Shown here: positions 12,071 to 25,431 of the stretch, in pieces
Numbering within the stretch: the stretch's first letter is position 1
How the letters are laid out: the number at the start of each line of letters is the position of its first letter
Assembly (NCBI GenBank): GCA_033961575.1
Contig: CM066733.1
Coordinates: forward strand, 138,496,421-138,560,420
DNA from: Aselliscus stoliczkanus
Lineage: Eukaryota; Chordata; Mammalia; Chiroptera; Hipposideridae
Direction: 5' to 3'
Length of the DNA stretch: 64,000 bases
Notes under the pieces: generated by a model
Told to the model about the DNA's origin: nothing
Seen by the model: the letters and a program-made list of their open reading frames with translations, nothing else
Database searches by the model: none
Program-made: the position numbers and the translations under genes

Positions 12071-13684
12071 GGGGTGAAACAGAGTTCTTCTGAGGCAGGT
12101 GGATCAATGAGATGATAATGATTCCAGGAGTCAGAATTATGAAGTCTGGTCTCAGCTTCATCACTAACATGCATGGGGCTAAGAACGAGGGTCCATTTCC
12201 ACATTTTCCTAAAGTAAAACGATCCCCAAAGAAAGCACAGTGGGAATGGGTGGGCTTGGCATTTCTGCAACTAGACATCTGAATAGGAAAACAACTAGAG
12301 CACAAAGGAAATTGTTCGAGAAGTGTCAGAGGGCAACATTTACAAATTTAAAAGGACTACCTTCAATGCCTTAAATGAATACAGGAATAAATAATGTTAT
12401 TAAAGGAGTGGTATGTGAAACAAGAATTGAGGGCACCGAATTTCACGAAGAAACACAATTATTGCACATACAAGAATTGACTCTTTCCGTTTTCTCAACA
12501 TGCAGTGCTTTTATTCTCCATATGCTGTAGCTACACTCTGCCTCTCATCAGAAGTATTCAGAATGCCCAAATCTTGAAGGACTGGGATATGATTTTGCAT
12601 CTAACAACTTGGCTTCCAATTTGGATCCCCTTGGAAATAAAATTCTAAAGGGAGATTTCATCCAAATGAAGCCCCCACGGGAAAAGCTCGCAGGATGCCA
12701 GCTCCAGCTTTTCAGAGCTCCCTCAGTAATGCTGAGAATGGCAGGCAACCATCAAGAGGAAACAAAGGACCAAATATCCATGCCATGTATGTGCCAGTGA
12801 ATATCTGAAGATGCCCCTGACAGCACACAGCTGCCCCACACAGACCCAAGAAAGCCCCATTACTTGAGAGATGGGAAACTTGAGACAAGACTAACACACA
12901 CCCTGAGTGCCCTGCACTGTTCTGACAGGGAAACCCGCAGCGTGTCCTCATCCAGAAGGTCTTTTCCTCTGCGGGTATCTGGGCGTCTGCAGGCTGGGAG
13001 CTTCCGAGGGTGAACAGAAGGACGGGTCTGTGCATGTTCACACTTCACATTTCATTCATTCACACTTCAAAAGGCTCCAGATTCTGTTAAAATTTTAGCT
13101 CGCTCTTATCCTCAAATCCATTTTTGAAGCTGGCAGCAGTACGCCTGAGTTACAGGTATAATATATAGCTCCTCGCTGCCTCCCACTTCCAAGCCTTGCT
13201 ACCAAGTATGCCACTCACATTTTCCTCCTTTCAACACAAACATGATATTTCTCATGCTTTCTTCTGCAAGTGATGGATGGTAGCTGCACTAAATATGGAG
13301 ACAGGGGTTACAGAAACATTGCGTTCCTGTTAAATGCTCTACTTATTGTGTTATTGCCTTCACTGCTTCACATTAACTCACTTCCTGCCTCGTTTCTAAA
13401 AAGTAGGTAACAGTGGTTGGAGCACCAGAGGTCAAGAGCTTGACTATATTCTGGGTCTGTCTTTAGGTCTAAAGAGTGCCTCTATTTATCTGTAATTTCC
13501 ATTAAAATGGGGTAAACATGGCCCTTAAAATGTGGGACACCTGTTGTTTTGTGGTCAGCTGACGAGATAAAAGGTCAATTGTGAAAATGGCGCTTCTGGA
13601 AGAGCAATGTTAAAAATTCTCCTCTAACTTTTAGCAGGCTAAACACACAGTCCTGTGAAAGCCCATGCATACTGACAAAAGTTT
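12071..13684. other. Intergenic DNA, nothing recognised
   Basis: Region 12,870-13,040 is somewhat GC-richer, with open frames on both strands but no recognisable protein. Confidence 0.5.
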
Positions 13685-13805
13685 AGCGTCAGGCTTTGGA
13701 GATGAACACAACAGCTTAGTCTCCTATTTCTGCTTCTCTCTAGCTCATGACCTTGGGCAAGTTGTTTACACTGGGAGAGCCTCAGTTTTCCAAACAAGTT
13801 TTCCA
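13685..13805 (+). repeat. MIR SINE
   Basis: 'catgaccttgggcaagttgt ttaca' and 'agcctcagttttcc' are the MIR core. Confidence 0.75.
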
Positions 13806-13886
13806 CATTGCACTTGAGTGTCATCTCTCTTGTCTCCTTTAATAGAGAACAACCCCCCTATCTTTTTTTAAATTCTGTTTATTGTT

Positions 13887-13993
13887 GTCTTTCTTGACAT
13901 TGGTACTATTGAGTAATTCAGGATAATTATTTTGGAGAATGTCCTACATTCTGAATTTGTCCTATTATTTCCTCATGATTAGATTTATATTTA
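13887..13993 (+). repeat. Older LINE fragment interrupted by L1 (continues at ~14549)
   Basis: 'attattttggagaatgtcct' and 'tttcctcatgattagattta' are followed, after the inserted L1, by 'gatgtttggcaagaatacta', which is contiguous in the ancestral repeat as I remember it. Confidence 0.5.
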
Positions 13994-14091
13994 CAATAAA
14001 ATGTTTGTATATATGTATTACATCTCCTTTATCCATTAGTCTTATCCATTAGTCTATCTATCTAGGTTGCTTCCATATATTGGTTTTGTGG

Positions 14092-14548
14092 TACATAAAT
14101 ACAATGGACTATTACTAGCCACAAAAAAGAATGAAATCTTGCTGTTTGCAACAACATGAAGAGTATTGTGTTAAGTGAAATAAGTAAGCAGAGAAAGACA
14201 AAATATGTGGAATTAAAAAAAAATGAACAGACAAAATAGAAACAAACTCATAGATAGGTAGAACAACCTGATAGTTGCCAGATGGGAAGAAGTTGGGATA
14301 TGGGAGAAAAATGTGAAAGGGATTTAGAAGTACAAATTGGCAGTTATAAAGACAGTCATGGGTATGTAAAGTACAGCATAGGGAATATAGTCAACAATAT
14401 TATAATAACTATGTATAGTGTCAGGTGGATACTAGACTTACCAGGGTGATCATTTTGTAAGGTATATAAATGTCTAATCACTATGTTGTACACATGAAAC
14501 TAATATAATAGTATATATCAACTGTAAATGCAAAATAAATTTTAAGAG
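14092..14548 (+). mobile_element. L1 LINE 3' end (5'-truncated) nested in older LINE
   Basis: 'aatgaaatcttgctgtttgc aacaacatgaa', 'gtacagcatagggaatatag', 'actatgttgtacacatgaaa' and the A-rich end mark an L1MA/MB-type 3' UTR. Flanked by the two halves of an older LINE piece (13887-13993 and about 14549-14590). Confidence 0.85.
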
Positions 14549-14889
14549 ATGTTTGGCAAGAATACTACAAAAGCTAATGTATACTTGCCATATTCCCTGT
14601 TAATTATTCTTACATGAAACATTTATTCATTTAGGTTTGCAAAACATCAATTTTAAAATGTCTATCATTCCTTCTGCATGTACTATAATAATTGGTGTTC
14701 CTTTGTAACAACAAAACAAAACTTTTCATTTTTTCTCTTTCTTCCCCCCTACTCTTTCTTTCTTTCTTTTTGAGCATCACTATGAAGTGATAGATTGTTT
14801 TTAATCAATGTGCCATTGCTGTCATTATTCTTATCGACGTTCAAATTATCACAAACATGATCAATAGAAGCCCCTTCAAGAGGTTCTAT

Positions 14890-15990
14890 GAAATTTTAGC
14901 TATTTCTCTTTGTTTTGTTTTTAGTGGTTGCCTTAAAGTTTACAATATGCATATCTAATGAATTGCAGTCTACTTTCAAATATTATACTGCCTTACAAAT
15001 ACTTTAAGAACTTTACAACAATATGCTTCCACATCTCCTCTTCAGTCCTTTGTTATTGTTATTAAACAATTCACTTCTGTATGTATTATAAACACAATAA
15101 TTGTTATTTTTGCTCTGAACAGTCAGTTATGTATAAGGTACTTAAAATGAGAAAAAATTTCTCTTATTTACCCACAGAAGTATCATTTTCGAGTACTTTC
15201 ATTTCTTTGTGACCACCCAAACATCTATCTGGTATTTTTGCATCTGCCTGAAGAACTTTCTTTAACATTTTTGTAGTGTAGTTCTGCTGGTGTGAATTCT
15301 CTTGGGTTTCAATAGTCAAAAACATAATTTTTGCTTCATTTTTAGAATATTTTTGGTGGGTATAGAATTTTAGATTATTTTCCTTTCAGTTCTGTAAAGT
15401 ACTGAAAGAAAATGTCATTCCATTTTCTTTTAATTTGTACAGTTTCTGACAAATGGTATATTTTATTTGTAACTTTTAAAATCATTACTTCATACTGATA
15501 TCTTGAATTAAAATCCAACCGCAATCTCTTCACTTTCCCTCATGTCATATGTCTATCTCTTTTACCACAGTGAGAACCCTAGTTCCCAAAACATCAATAT
15601 GTTTACTCATTCAATGTTAGGGTTTGCTCTTATTTCACCATTTTTTATTCAGTTTTATTTTTTGATAATGTATAATATTTACATGATACAAAAATCAAAG
15701 CTAGCAGAGAAATTTCACTCCTATCTCAGTCCCCTCTACTTAACTGTCATAAACCCTTAAGTGAACCATTTTAATTACTAGTTTATTTTTCATATGTTTT
15801 GTTTTGAAAAATGAGCAAATATGCATATATGAGAGGATACATATATTTATTTATATTATATATAATATATATTATTTCATTTACCCTTTCCTTTTATTTC
15901 ACATACAAAAGAAAAACCACTATATATGCTCTTTTTTTGTACTTAACAATGGGTGTCCTGCATATAAGATATCTCTTAGGCATCCAATAA
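14890..15990 (+). repeat. Old L1-related sequence
   Basis: 'gccttaaagtttacaatatg', 'tgcctgaagaactttcttta acatttttgtagtg' and, further on, 'cttaacaatgggtgtcctgc' resemble common old L1 3'-region sequences recalled from memory. Strongly diverged; subfamily not assigned. Confidence 0.5.
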
Positions 15991-17204
15991 TAGGTATCAA
16001 ATAGGTTAAGATGGACATAAAAATATCAAGTTTAGAGTAGAGCTTAGAACCTTAAGATTTCTTCCTGATAAATTTCTCTAGCAATTATCAAGTAATACTT
16101 CATTCCGGTTTTGTTAAAGTAAACTCCTCTTGAAATTTCCTGTACACAACTTTGAAATAATTACCAGTACTCTCTAAAGCATCTTTAAAAGACAGACTTC
16201 TCTTCATCCTGACAAATTGGAATTACATTATTCTCTTATCACTGACTCCATTTTTCAAAACTCAATTCTCTCTCAGTATAACCTTTGAAAACTTTCCAAG
16301 TTAACCACAGCTTGCTTAATTTGAGGAGGCCAGTGAATAAAATCATCTCAGTTCAGATTCAACTTCCTTGTTTCCTTCTAAACATCTCTCTAAAGGTCAG
16401 GGACATTTTAAATTCTATATCTGCTCTACAAGCAGATTTACATAGAAGCCAACCTGAAATTTCTGGCAAAAAAATTTCTGTTACTTGATCAATGAAAGTG
16501 AGCTTAGTGCAAAACAAATGAACTAACACTGTATTTGCTAAAGAACTAACGTTGAAAAAGTGTTGCTGGCATTATACAGTAAGAGCAGCTGATATTAATA
16601 AATTTAATTGACAGTCTTAGGGCACGTTAATGCCATGACCTTTTCACTTTGTCAACTGTTATACTACCAAGTGGACCGTCTAGGCGAGGGACTGAGCAAT
16701 TGCACACCAGAATAAATCAGAGCTTCTCCCCTCAAAGGGCTTGCTGATAGTTGAGGAATCAAGTATATTCACAGGTATTATTAATATTAAAGTAACATGT
16801 ACTGCATATTAGCATGAGAAGAGCCTTAAGTAAAAGGTAATGAGAGTTCAGTGACAGAGACATTAATTCTAATGGTAGAATTTGATAGCCTCTTGGAGGA
16901 CATAAGATGGAATCTGAATCTCTGAAGGATGAGCAGGGTTTTGACAACAATAAATGACAGTTGCTTTTGCCTTCAGCTAAAGATAACTACTGGAGACTGT
17001 TGTAAGACACAAGACACAAGAGAGCTTTAATTAAGGCAATTTTAGTGTGAATCGGGAGGACAGAGGTATTCAAAGGTCAAATGTCCAAAAACAGAAAGAT
17101 TTAGCAAAATGTCATTGATGATCCCACATTGCATATTAAAAACAAAACAAAACAAAAAAAAAACCTTAAAATGAAGATTTCATGCCTTGGCATTGCTGAA
17201 AAAA
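15991..17204. other. Intergenic DNA, nothing recognised
   Basis: AT-rich. No supported feature. Confidence 0.5.
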
Positions 17205-17275
17205 GTGACTTTTCTCATAGATCTGTTTTACCTTCCTCACAGGGTTGTCATGAACATCAATGAAAGTGAATGTGA
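17205..17275 (+). repeat. MIR SINE fragment
   Basis: 'ttaccttcctcacagggttgtcatgaa' follows the MIR 3' half. Confidence 0.45.
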
Positions 17276-17331
17276 AAATATTTTGTTTGTTGTTTGGTGT
17301 TCTTTTTATTTCTATTAACAAAAAGAGCAAT

Positions 17332-17362
17332 AATAATATGGCTATTTATTAGCCATATTATT
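17332..17362. repeat. Perfect 13-bp inverted repeat (hairpin)
   Basis: Arms 17332-17344 and 17350-17362 are exact complements, with a 5-base loop (TTTAT). No gene context. Confidence 0.9.
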
Positions 17363-17797
17363 TTGTTGGTTTGTGAATGCCTGGAAGTGAAGAGAAACTA
17401 AAAGCTGAAATGGGTTTTGCTCTAGAAAATAATCCTACCACAGGTTTCAAAGTAAACTATTTCTAGCTGCTGAGGTGGACATATTGGGTTCTAAAATGGT
17501 AGAAAAGGGGCTTCCAAACTTGTGCTTAGCAGAAGTTTTTTCCCTAATGAGAAGGAAATCAGTTGGAAATCCAAACATTTCAGTTTTTATCAGTAGTGCA
17601 GCATGGGTTGTGGTAATTTGGAGTTTTCAGAGATTTTTATTTATCTATAAGGAGACAATTGAAGACTACTTGTATCACAAAAGGTCTAATTCCATGATGA
17701 CCTCTGACCTCTTCTGTACTACATAGGGCATGTGGTCTCAGAGGGACAAATTCAGGATTAAATTTCCAAAATAATGTATTGTTATCATCATCATCAT

Positions 17798-18153
17798 TGC
17801 TGTAGACTAAATGTTTACATCCCCCCAAAATTCATATGTTGAAATCCAACCTTCAATGTGATGGTGTTAGGAGCGGGGGCATTTCAGGGGTGATTAGGTC
17901 TTGAGGGTGGAGGCCTCGTGAATGAGATTAGTGCCAATACCAAAGGAACTCCAGAGAGCTCCCTGTCCCTTCTGCCACATTAGAACATACCATAGAAATA
18001 GCCATCTATAAGCCAGAAAGCAGGCTCTCATCAGATACTGAATCTGCCTGTGCCATGATCTTAGACTTCCCAGCCCCCAGAACTATGAGAAATAAATGTT
18101 AAGATACTCAGTCTATGGTACTTTTGTTAAAGCAGCCTGAACAGACTAAGACA
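17798..18153 (+). mobile_element. MST-type MaLR LTR, near full length
   Basis: 356 bp beginning TGCTGTAGACTAAATG and ending GCAGCCTGAACAGACTAAGA, with the canonical internal order ('aaaattcatatgttgaaatc', 'gggtgattaggtcttgaggg', 'cccagaactatgagaaataa'). Solitary LTR of an old endogenous retrovirus-like element. Confidence 0.9.
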
Positions 18154-18329
18154 ATGAATGATCCACAATGCACTCTAGTGAGTATCTGGTTCCACATAAC
18201 AGTGTGGAAAGTGGTGCTCGTAGAATCACCCTGGTCTTACCAGTCCTTGCTGGTGCAGATAAGCACCGGCATAGAAATATGGCTCACAGGCTACAGAGGA
18301 GTGCATGTTTCTTCTAAACAGAGAAAGTA

Positions 18330-18600
18330 CTAATACCTAACGTTTACTGAGTGCAGGTAACACATTCAGACACTGTTTATAACAGATTCTCATGTTTGCC
18401 TTATTCAAATTCACAATCAAATCACCATTTGAGGTAAGTCTTAATCCTAACCTCATTTTACTCCTGAGAAAACTGAGCCAGTGAGTGATTCCATAACTTT
18501 CCAAAATTACACAAGTAACGGGATTGAGCCAGGATTTAAACTCAGGCAGTATGGCTTCAGAGTTCACATTTTCAACCACTACAGTTTAGTGCCTGCAATA
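18330..18600 (-). repeat. MIR SINE, antisense
   Basis: 'tttactcctgagaaaactga', 'attacacaagtaacgggatt', 'caggatttaaactcaggcag' correspond to MIR on the reverse strand. Confidence 0.7.
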
Positions 18601-18749
18601 GTACTTTTTAAGGATGAAGAATAGGAAGAATTTATAAGCAATTGGAATCTAAGAAGAGAAACAAAAAACTCCATGTGTACATATGGGGTAAAGAGATAAT
18701 GGCAGTTTCCAGGGCCAGGGATGAGAGAAGGTTACAAATAAGACAGGCC

Positions 18750-18920
18750 TGGACTTGAATTAGAGCTCTGCCACTTACTAACAGTGTGACTTACTAACAG
18801 CTACTTAGCCCCTGCATGTCTGAGTTCTACATCTGCAGAAACACATACAGCAAAGACTTGCAGTCAAATTTAAAGAGTTAAGGCATGTGAAGAGGCTACA
18901 AGCAGTGGTTGGCACATAGA
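18750..18920 (+). repeat. MIR SINE
   Basis: 'agctctgccacttactaaca gtgtgac' and 'agtggttggcacatag' are MIR core and tail patterns. Contains a short internal duplication of 'gtgacttactaacag'-like sequence. Confidence 0.65.
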
Positions 18921-18942
18921 ACATATTACAATTTTAGTAGTA

Positions 18943-19168
18943 CCATGTTTCCCCAAAAATAAGACCTGGTCTTATATTAATTTTTGCTCCAACAATCTGT
19001 ATTTATTCATTTATTCATGTACAAAAATCTACATTTATTCAAACAGTCATGTCTGGTTGATGATCTTAAGTGGGGCTTATGTTTGGGGTAGGGCTTACAT
19101 TACAAGCATCCTGAAAAATCATGCGAGGGCTCATTTTTTGGTTAGGTCTTATTTTTTGGGAAACACAG
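18943..19168. mobile_element. Tc1/mariner-type MITE, family B
   Basis: 226 bp with 24-bp inverted ends, starting CCATGTTTCCCCAAAAATAA and ending with the complement of CTGTGTTTCCCAAAAAATAA, flanked by TA at 18941-18942 and 19169-19170. Interior non-coding. Confidence 0.78.
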
Positions 19169-19170
19169 TA

Positions 19171-21719
19171 GTAGTAGTAGTTATAGTGGTACAATAAGAA
19201 TTCAGCTGCCTGGCAGCTCCTCTGAAGGAAAGAGCTTTATATTCTTGTACTAGATTGGTCGTTCACAAGCGTTAGAAAATTTTCTCCTCAGGTAAGGAAG
19301 ATTTGACTACAAGAGGAATTGAGGGAGAAGGTGTTTGAGGGATTGAAGGCTCACACCAGCTAAGACTCAAGCTCTCCATCATTGGCTCCCCAGTCATGAC
19401 CTTGAGGCGCACCTGAGAAATGTCTTCCTCCTTTCTCTAGGGCTCCAGTCTGGCTTCTTAGTTACTTCCTTCTGTGACAGACACAGAGAAGCACTGCCAC
19501 TCAGAGGCCTCCTGGGTGCTGGCCTCTCACAGGAACACACAGAGATGTCGTCTCACCAGGGAAGCTCAGCCTTTCAGGAAATGGAAAGAAAGCTAAAGAC
19601 AGTAGGAGTATTAAGATATAAATGAGAGAGTTTATAACTTAGAACAGAAAAGGTCTTAACAGATCGAGTTCCAATTTCTCACTTAAGGAAAGGAAATTAA
19701 TTCCTCACTTAAGATAGGGAAATTAAAAACAAGAGAAGTGATTTGCTAATGATGGTTTAGCCAGCGTTAGCAGCCCTAGCATGGCCAGATTTGGGTCAAC
19801 GATCCATGTTTTCAAATGCGTTCTCAGGCTTCTCTGATGTTCTTCAGAGGGAGAGGAAGCTGGGGTCCTTTAGAGGGTTCCACAGCGAGTGTACCCCATG
19901 ATGATACGATTTATATACTGGGGTTTCTGACTACGACTGGTTTTGAAGCAAGGGTTCCAGGGCTAAAAGAATGTGTGAGAACCACTTTCTTAGATCTTGC
20001 TGCTTCTCAGACACTCATTGAACAATTTCTAGAAAGAAAACTGGAAAATTTCCCCAATTATGAAGCCTTGTGTTAAATAATGCAAGGGACCATGGAGGCC
20101 ATATAATTATACTACAGATAAATGTTCAAATAGATCCGAAGATAAAAGGGGACAGAAACCTCAGTATGTTTTTCTGTGACTTATGTATGTTTGTGGATTT
20201 TATTATTTTTAAAATTAATGGTAAACAATTTGTCTGACTATGACAGATGTTGATAGAGTAATATAAATAAACATTAAGTGCCTAATATATGTGTGCCTCA
20301 AACTTTGTCTGTAGCCTGAATCAATTCTCACACATATGTACTACTATTTTTCAAATGTATCTATGACTTTACCACTGAAAAAATCCAAATACATTTTAAA
20401 ATGTTATTGAATTTATTATAACTTTCAGTTATTATAATGTTTTCTCAGTCAATTATAAGGTCTATGCTTTTTGTTTGTTTCTTTGTTTCATATAAAAAAG
20501 ATATTTCCAAGTGTGAAAATTTAAGGAACTCTGGTTAGACTGCAGGATTGGAGTGAGTTTTGAGTAATCAATTCTATTTTGCCATTAACATAAGACAAGG
20601 GAAAGATTTCTGAGCATTTCTAGGTTATTTCAGGTTCTCACATGTTTTTTGTGAGACTGGCCATCACCAACCATTCTTTTGTATATTGTTGGCACTTGAA
20701 TTCAACAAAGTCTTCCAAGCAGGACGGGGCGCTCCTGGGGCTAGTAAGCTGGTTATGTTACCATGTTATTAATAAAAATAAAATCATTTGAAAGAGATGT
20801 AATATGACTGTTTTATTTTTTCCCAACACATGACCCTGAAATGGTATAGGGGAGAAAGCCCCATACAGAAACGTCAGCACTTGTTTAAGATAAAAGTTGA
20901 TTATAAAAAATGAACAAGCACAACAGATAACCGAGCCACTTGCCATAGTCAGTATCAGCATGGGAGAGGGGGGTAGGCAGTCTTAAAACACTAAATGGAA
21001 GTGAAGCTACCCACTCATGTTTATGCGGTGAGTGGAGGAAACTCAGAGCTGGGTTCCATTGTAATGAAAACCTAAAGTAAGTAGGATATCACCATACAAC
21101 TACCTTGGGAGTACTGGGAACATCAGAGAAGCCATTATCTTTTCATGGTGGTTTGTCGCTTCCTTCATCTCCAACCACAGCCTGAGTGGTGATTGTGGAG
21201 CTTGGGGAGCATGGTCTCAGGAGGGAGGGGGCAGTCCTGGAGTGAGAGGCAATGTTATAGCCAGGAAGGCAGAGCCCATCCATCACAAAGAGAAAGATGG
21301 TGAGAGAATCTGAGAACACACACTCATGTCAGTAGACTGGAGATAGCTGAGCAGAGGGGAGAGCCAGACGTCCCAGGTTCTAGGACAAGAGTCCCCTTCT
21401 CCTGGTTCCCTACTCCTGAAATTTGGGAGACACAACTCTAAAAGGTGCCTCACGGGCTAGGCTGCCCCAAGTGTTTGAGTCACAAACAGATTCTGCAATA
21501 AAAACTGTCTAGTGCCATTGGGTTTTGAATGAGCACACTGGATGTCAGGGAAACTCCCAGCACCTTCTCAGCCAAGACCAACAAAACTGATCTTAAACTT
21601 CCTGAAACCATAACTGCTTAGGGTGTTACTTTCCCAGATGACAGATATTCTCTTGTCAAATTATTTTATCCACCCCTCAACAAGGCTCCTTCCAGGATTT
21701 ATACTCTCTAATTGTACAG
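19171..21719. other. Intergenic DNA, nothing recognised
   Basis: No supported gene or repeat in this 2.5 kb. Confidence 0.5.
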
Positions 21720-21889
21720 TGTTATGGGCTGAATGTTTATTTAAAATCCATGCACTGAAGCACTACCCCTCCACCCCATGCCATGTAATTTATAGGTGGG
21801 GCCCTTGGGAGATAATTAGGTTTAGATGAGGTCATGAGGGTGAGGATGTCATGATGGGATTAGTGACTTCATAAGAAGGGAAGGAGGTC

Positions 21890-21981
<92 letters not shown>

Positions 21982-22138
21982 ACACAGTGAGAGGCAGCCT
22001 TCTGCAAACCAGGGTTAGAATGAGCCAGCACCTTGACCTTGGACTTCCCAGTCTCCAAAAGTGGGAAAAATAAGCATCTGTTTATTAAACCACCCAGTCT
22101 ATGATATTTTGTCATTGTAACCCAAGCCGACTAATACA
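21720..22138 (+). mobile_element. MaLR-type LTR with expanded CT run
   Basis: Begins 'tgttatgggctgaatgttta', contains 'aggtggggcccttgggagat', 'ggacttcccagtctccaaaa' and 'ccacccagtctatgatattt', and ends 'gccgactaataca', in the order of MST/MLT LTRs. The CT run at 21892-21975 has grown inside it. Confidence 0.82.
21892..21975. repeat. (CT)n microsatellite inside LTR
   Basis: About 42 CT units. The frame across it is low-complexity only. Confidence 0.97.
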
Positions 22139-25100
22139 TACAGTTACAGGAGCAGGTCAGGTAACTCTTGACAATATGTTGGTATCTATTACATTCCTTT
22201 TATTTTTACAGACCCACTGAAAATTCTTTTGCAAATACATGGAGATATGTGAAGAGCTCTCGAAAGATTCCCACAGCTCTTGAGAATTGACACTCTCAGC
22301 ACTACGAGGATTTGAGTGTGTGAACTCATGCTAGATAATTTTTCTGGTTCAGAGAGTATATAAAAGGATCTTCAAGAGCTAAACAGAAAAGAATTGTACC
22401 AAACTTGCTTAACTGGGGTTCCTCAAGCGAGGGCAAGCCCAGAACACCTGCCAACAGTTAAAGATTGTGACCTACAGTCATTGTAACAAATTGCATAAGA
22501 CCGATTTTGGCAGAATTCCAGGTAACACCTCACTGAGAACTGCTACCAGGAAATTGCTAGTGAAATGCCAAGAAAAAGTGGCTATGAGTTGCAAGTGGCA
22601 GCCCCCTTTCTACAGTGTAAGAATCTTATTTTTTTAATCCCAAATGTGTGTGGTCCCTTGGGTTTAAAGGTTCAAATTTTGATCTGTTTAAGAATGTTCT
22701 TTTAGAATAAATGTTAAAATCCCTTGCCTCATACAGTTTTAAACATGTCCTCTCCTGGGGAGGGGCAATGAGGGCAATATGCAGGAAACAAAGCTGTAAT
22801 GGGAAAACAAGGATGAAATCACATTCCCAGAGACTTCGCAGTTTAAAAACAATTGACTTTAAGTTCTGTGCTGTTTCCTTCGCCTCAACTTCCTCTTCAT
22901 ATCAGTAAACCCCAATCAGATTTCTCAAATGATCGGAGGTTATATCTATTCCACACCAGAAGAAACTTCCATGTTTCCATTTCTTTTGGTGAGTACATCA
23001 TAGATCTTAATGTTTCTCCTTAAGCAGAACATATCAACAGCCATGCAGAATATCTGGAGGTTCGGTGACACACAAGCTATCACATGAAACAGCTTATATA
23101 AATCATGTTTTCTGTTTCCTATTCCTGTAATGCAGGAAGTGCTGGTTCCACAGGCCCCTGTGCTCTCAGAGATAAGGGAGGTTCTGCTCTGTTCAGAGTT
23201 TTTAGATAGACCATTGGAATTTTGCAGGAGATATGGAGTATGCAGTCCTACACTGAATAGACAGGAAGCTGTTCTTAGGGTGTCATCACCCACTGAAACT
23301 GTCTATCAAAATCTTTGCAATGCAGATAATGGGGATTCCTCTCAGGGCTTGACATAGGCTATTGTGTGTGTATGTATAGATAAATATATATCCAAGTGCC
23401 TATCCAGCCAGTGCTGTGGAATTTCATTCAAGGGAACAATGTGCACAGTAAATGAAGCAGATCAAACTGTTGGTAAGTCTGCATAAGCTTAGATTTGACA
23501 GCTCTGAGTATGGTTAGAGGATAAAATGAATCACTCAATAAATTATTAATCTTTTTTTTTTTATGTAACTTGAAACACATTCACACCCTGAAGCAAGGTA
23601 GAGTATAAGCAATAAGGTAAAGCATGATAATAAAGTTTATGATGTCTGCATGCTGGAAGCTTTTATTTGTCTGGAGAGGGCATCGGAGAGTACAAGAGTG
23701 AATATCTATATTATGAGAAGATGACATAAATAATTCCAAACAGGGGATAGTCAGAAACATTAAAATGTTTTTATTATAATCTTCAATAGAAATAAGAGGA
23801 GAACACAAAAGCGAACTGCATCATAAAGTGTGCGATGATGACTTCAGCGTAGAAATTGTTTGTCTGTTAACATGGCTGAAGGGAAACATAAAGAAATTAT
23901 GGAAAGTGGGTCTTTTTGTCCTCCCATGCTTGTCATACACATGGTGCACAACTGTTGTAACAGTGGACAGTGTAATTCCTGCTTTCTCTGGCCTTTCTTT
24001 GGAATATATATTGAATGTGTTCTGATGTTAGGGAATGAAGGAATACCTAGAGAACAGTCTGGCTTTCTTGCTTTGTTCCCAGAACTTGTTCATATTGGGA
24101 ATATCAGGCCATTTCCCTTGGCCATACAGCCCCTGTTCTAGGATTTCTGTACCCAAAATACTTCCCTGATGTGGCTAAAGGGAAGTATTTAAATGTTGTA
24201 TTTATAAACTATTTTTCTAATGATACACTCTGGGTTTATGGGGACCTCATTGGTCATTGTGAACATGTGCTCACATCCATCCGCATCCTATACGGTTCCT
24301 AATGAAGGCCATTTTTCTGGTCTTTCATGGTGTCAAATCTTCAGGAAAATTCCACTGAAAATTCAGCCAACTGAATCATACCCATCATGAAAATTAAATC
24401 TCTAGGAGTAATATGTGATTTTCTCTCCATACATGCATATGGATATAGATACATACACACACATACATTCTATCTGTTGAAAAAACCTTAAAGCAACTGA
24501 CACTCTCAGTAACAAAATGAACACATTTAGCATCCAGACCTCAACTTCTGACACCATAGCCACTAGAAGGAATCAGGGATTCTCAGAGAAATATTGTTTC
24601 CTGCACTGGGGTAAGTGCAACACGATACTGAAGAGTTCCGTAATGTGACAGATTAAGGAAATATCCCCCAAACATAATGAGATTTATCACAATGACGAAG
24701 TGAACAGTTCACATGAGGACAATTTGAGAAATAAAATAATTAAGGGCAGTAATGAACATAAATCATTAAAACCCCATAATCTACACCAATACTAAGTAAT
24801 GAAATGAAAAAACAGAAGGGAAGGCTCTTGCTAACCATAGAATGTGGGCCAAGTACTGAATGTGGAAAAGCATCATTTCGCAAGCTTCATGGTAAAGGGG
24901 AATTCAGGCAAGGATCATCAAGATATGCTAATCTAGAGAGGAAATTGTAGTAAGGATCAGGATATCTGCATGATTTCTAATTAATAGCAAGAAGAAAACC
25001 ATAATTACACAGTGCGCAAGCTGGATAACACCTTGACTGTACGGTTACAATTAATACAAACTAAGGGCAGGTGGACAATGTGTGTCTCCAGGTGGGATAT

Positions 25101-25276
25101 CATGAGAAAGGCAAACTCAGTTCTACATTATTCCTGCCAAGAATGCATAACCATGAATCTAACCATGAAGAAACATTTGTTGAAACCAAAACAAGCACTG
25201 ATCTATTAAAAAGGAGCAGTAAGGGCAGGGGTGGTAATGGGAGGTGGGAGACTGCATGCTTCAAAAGTGTCAATAG
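22139..25276. other. Intergenic DNA, nothing recognised
   Basis: Overlapping open frames near 22946-23357 on both strands have no recognisable domain and look spurious. Short T-rich runs occur near 23550. No gene supported. Confidence 0.5.
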
Positions 25277-25431
25277 ATTGGCCAGTAGGGCCGGCCGAGT
25301 GGCGCGGTGGTTCAGTGCTGCCTTGGGAAGCCAGCGGCCCCGGTTCGGATCCCACATGTGAGGGCCAGTGGCACTGCCCTCAAAAATAAATAAATAAATT
25401 AATTAATTAATTAATTAATTAAATAAAAATG
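25277..25431 (+). mobile_element. tRNA-derived SINE, type 1, with 13-bp target duplication
   Basis: Head GGGCCGGCCGAGTGGCGCGG at 25288, B-box GGTTCGGATCC, then an (AAAT)n/(AATT)n tail. Flanked by AAAGTGTCAATAG at 25264-25276 and 25432-25444. Eleven extra bases precede the head inside the duplication. Confidence 0.93.

Noticed and set aside
12860..13098. GC-richer island with frames on both strands, possible exon of an unknown gene
   Set aside because: No protein similarity recognised and no paired splice sites that would make a gene model.
22946..23357. 115-codon minus frame overlapping a 75-codon plus frame
   Set aside because: No family signature, mutually overlapping, no splice or promoter context.
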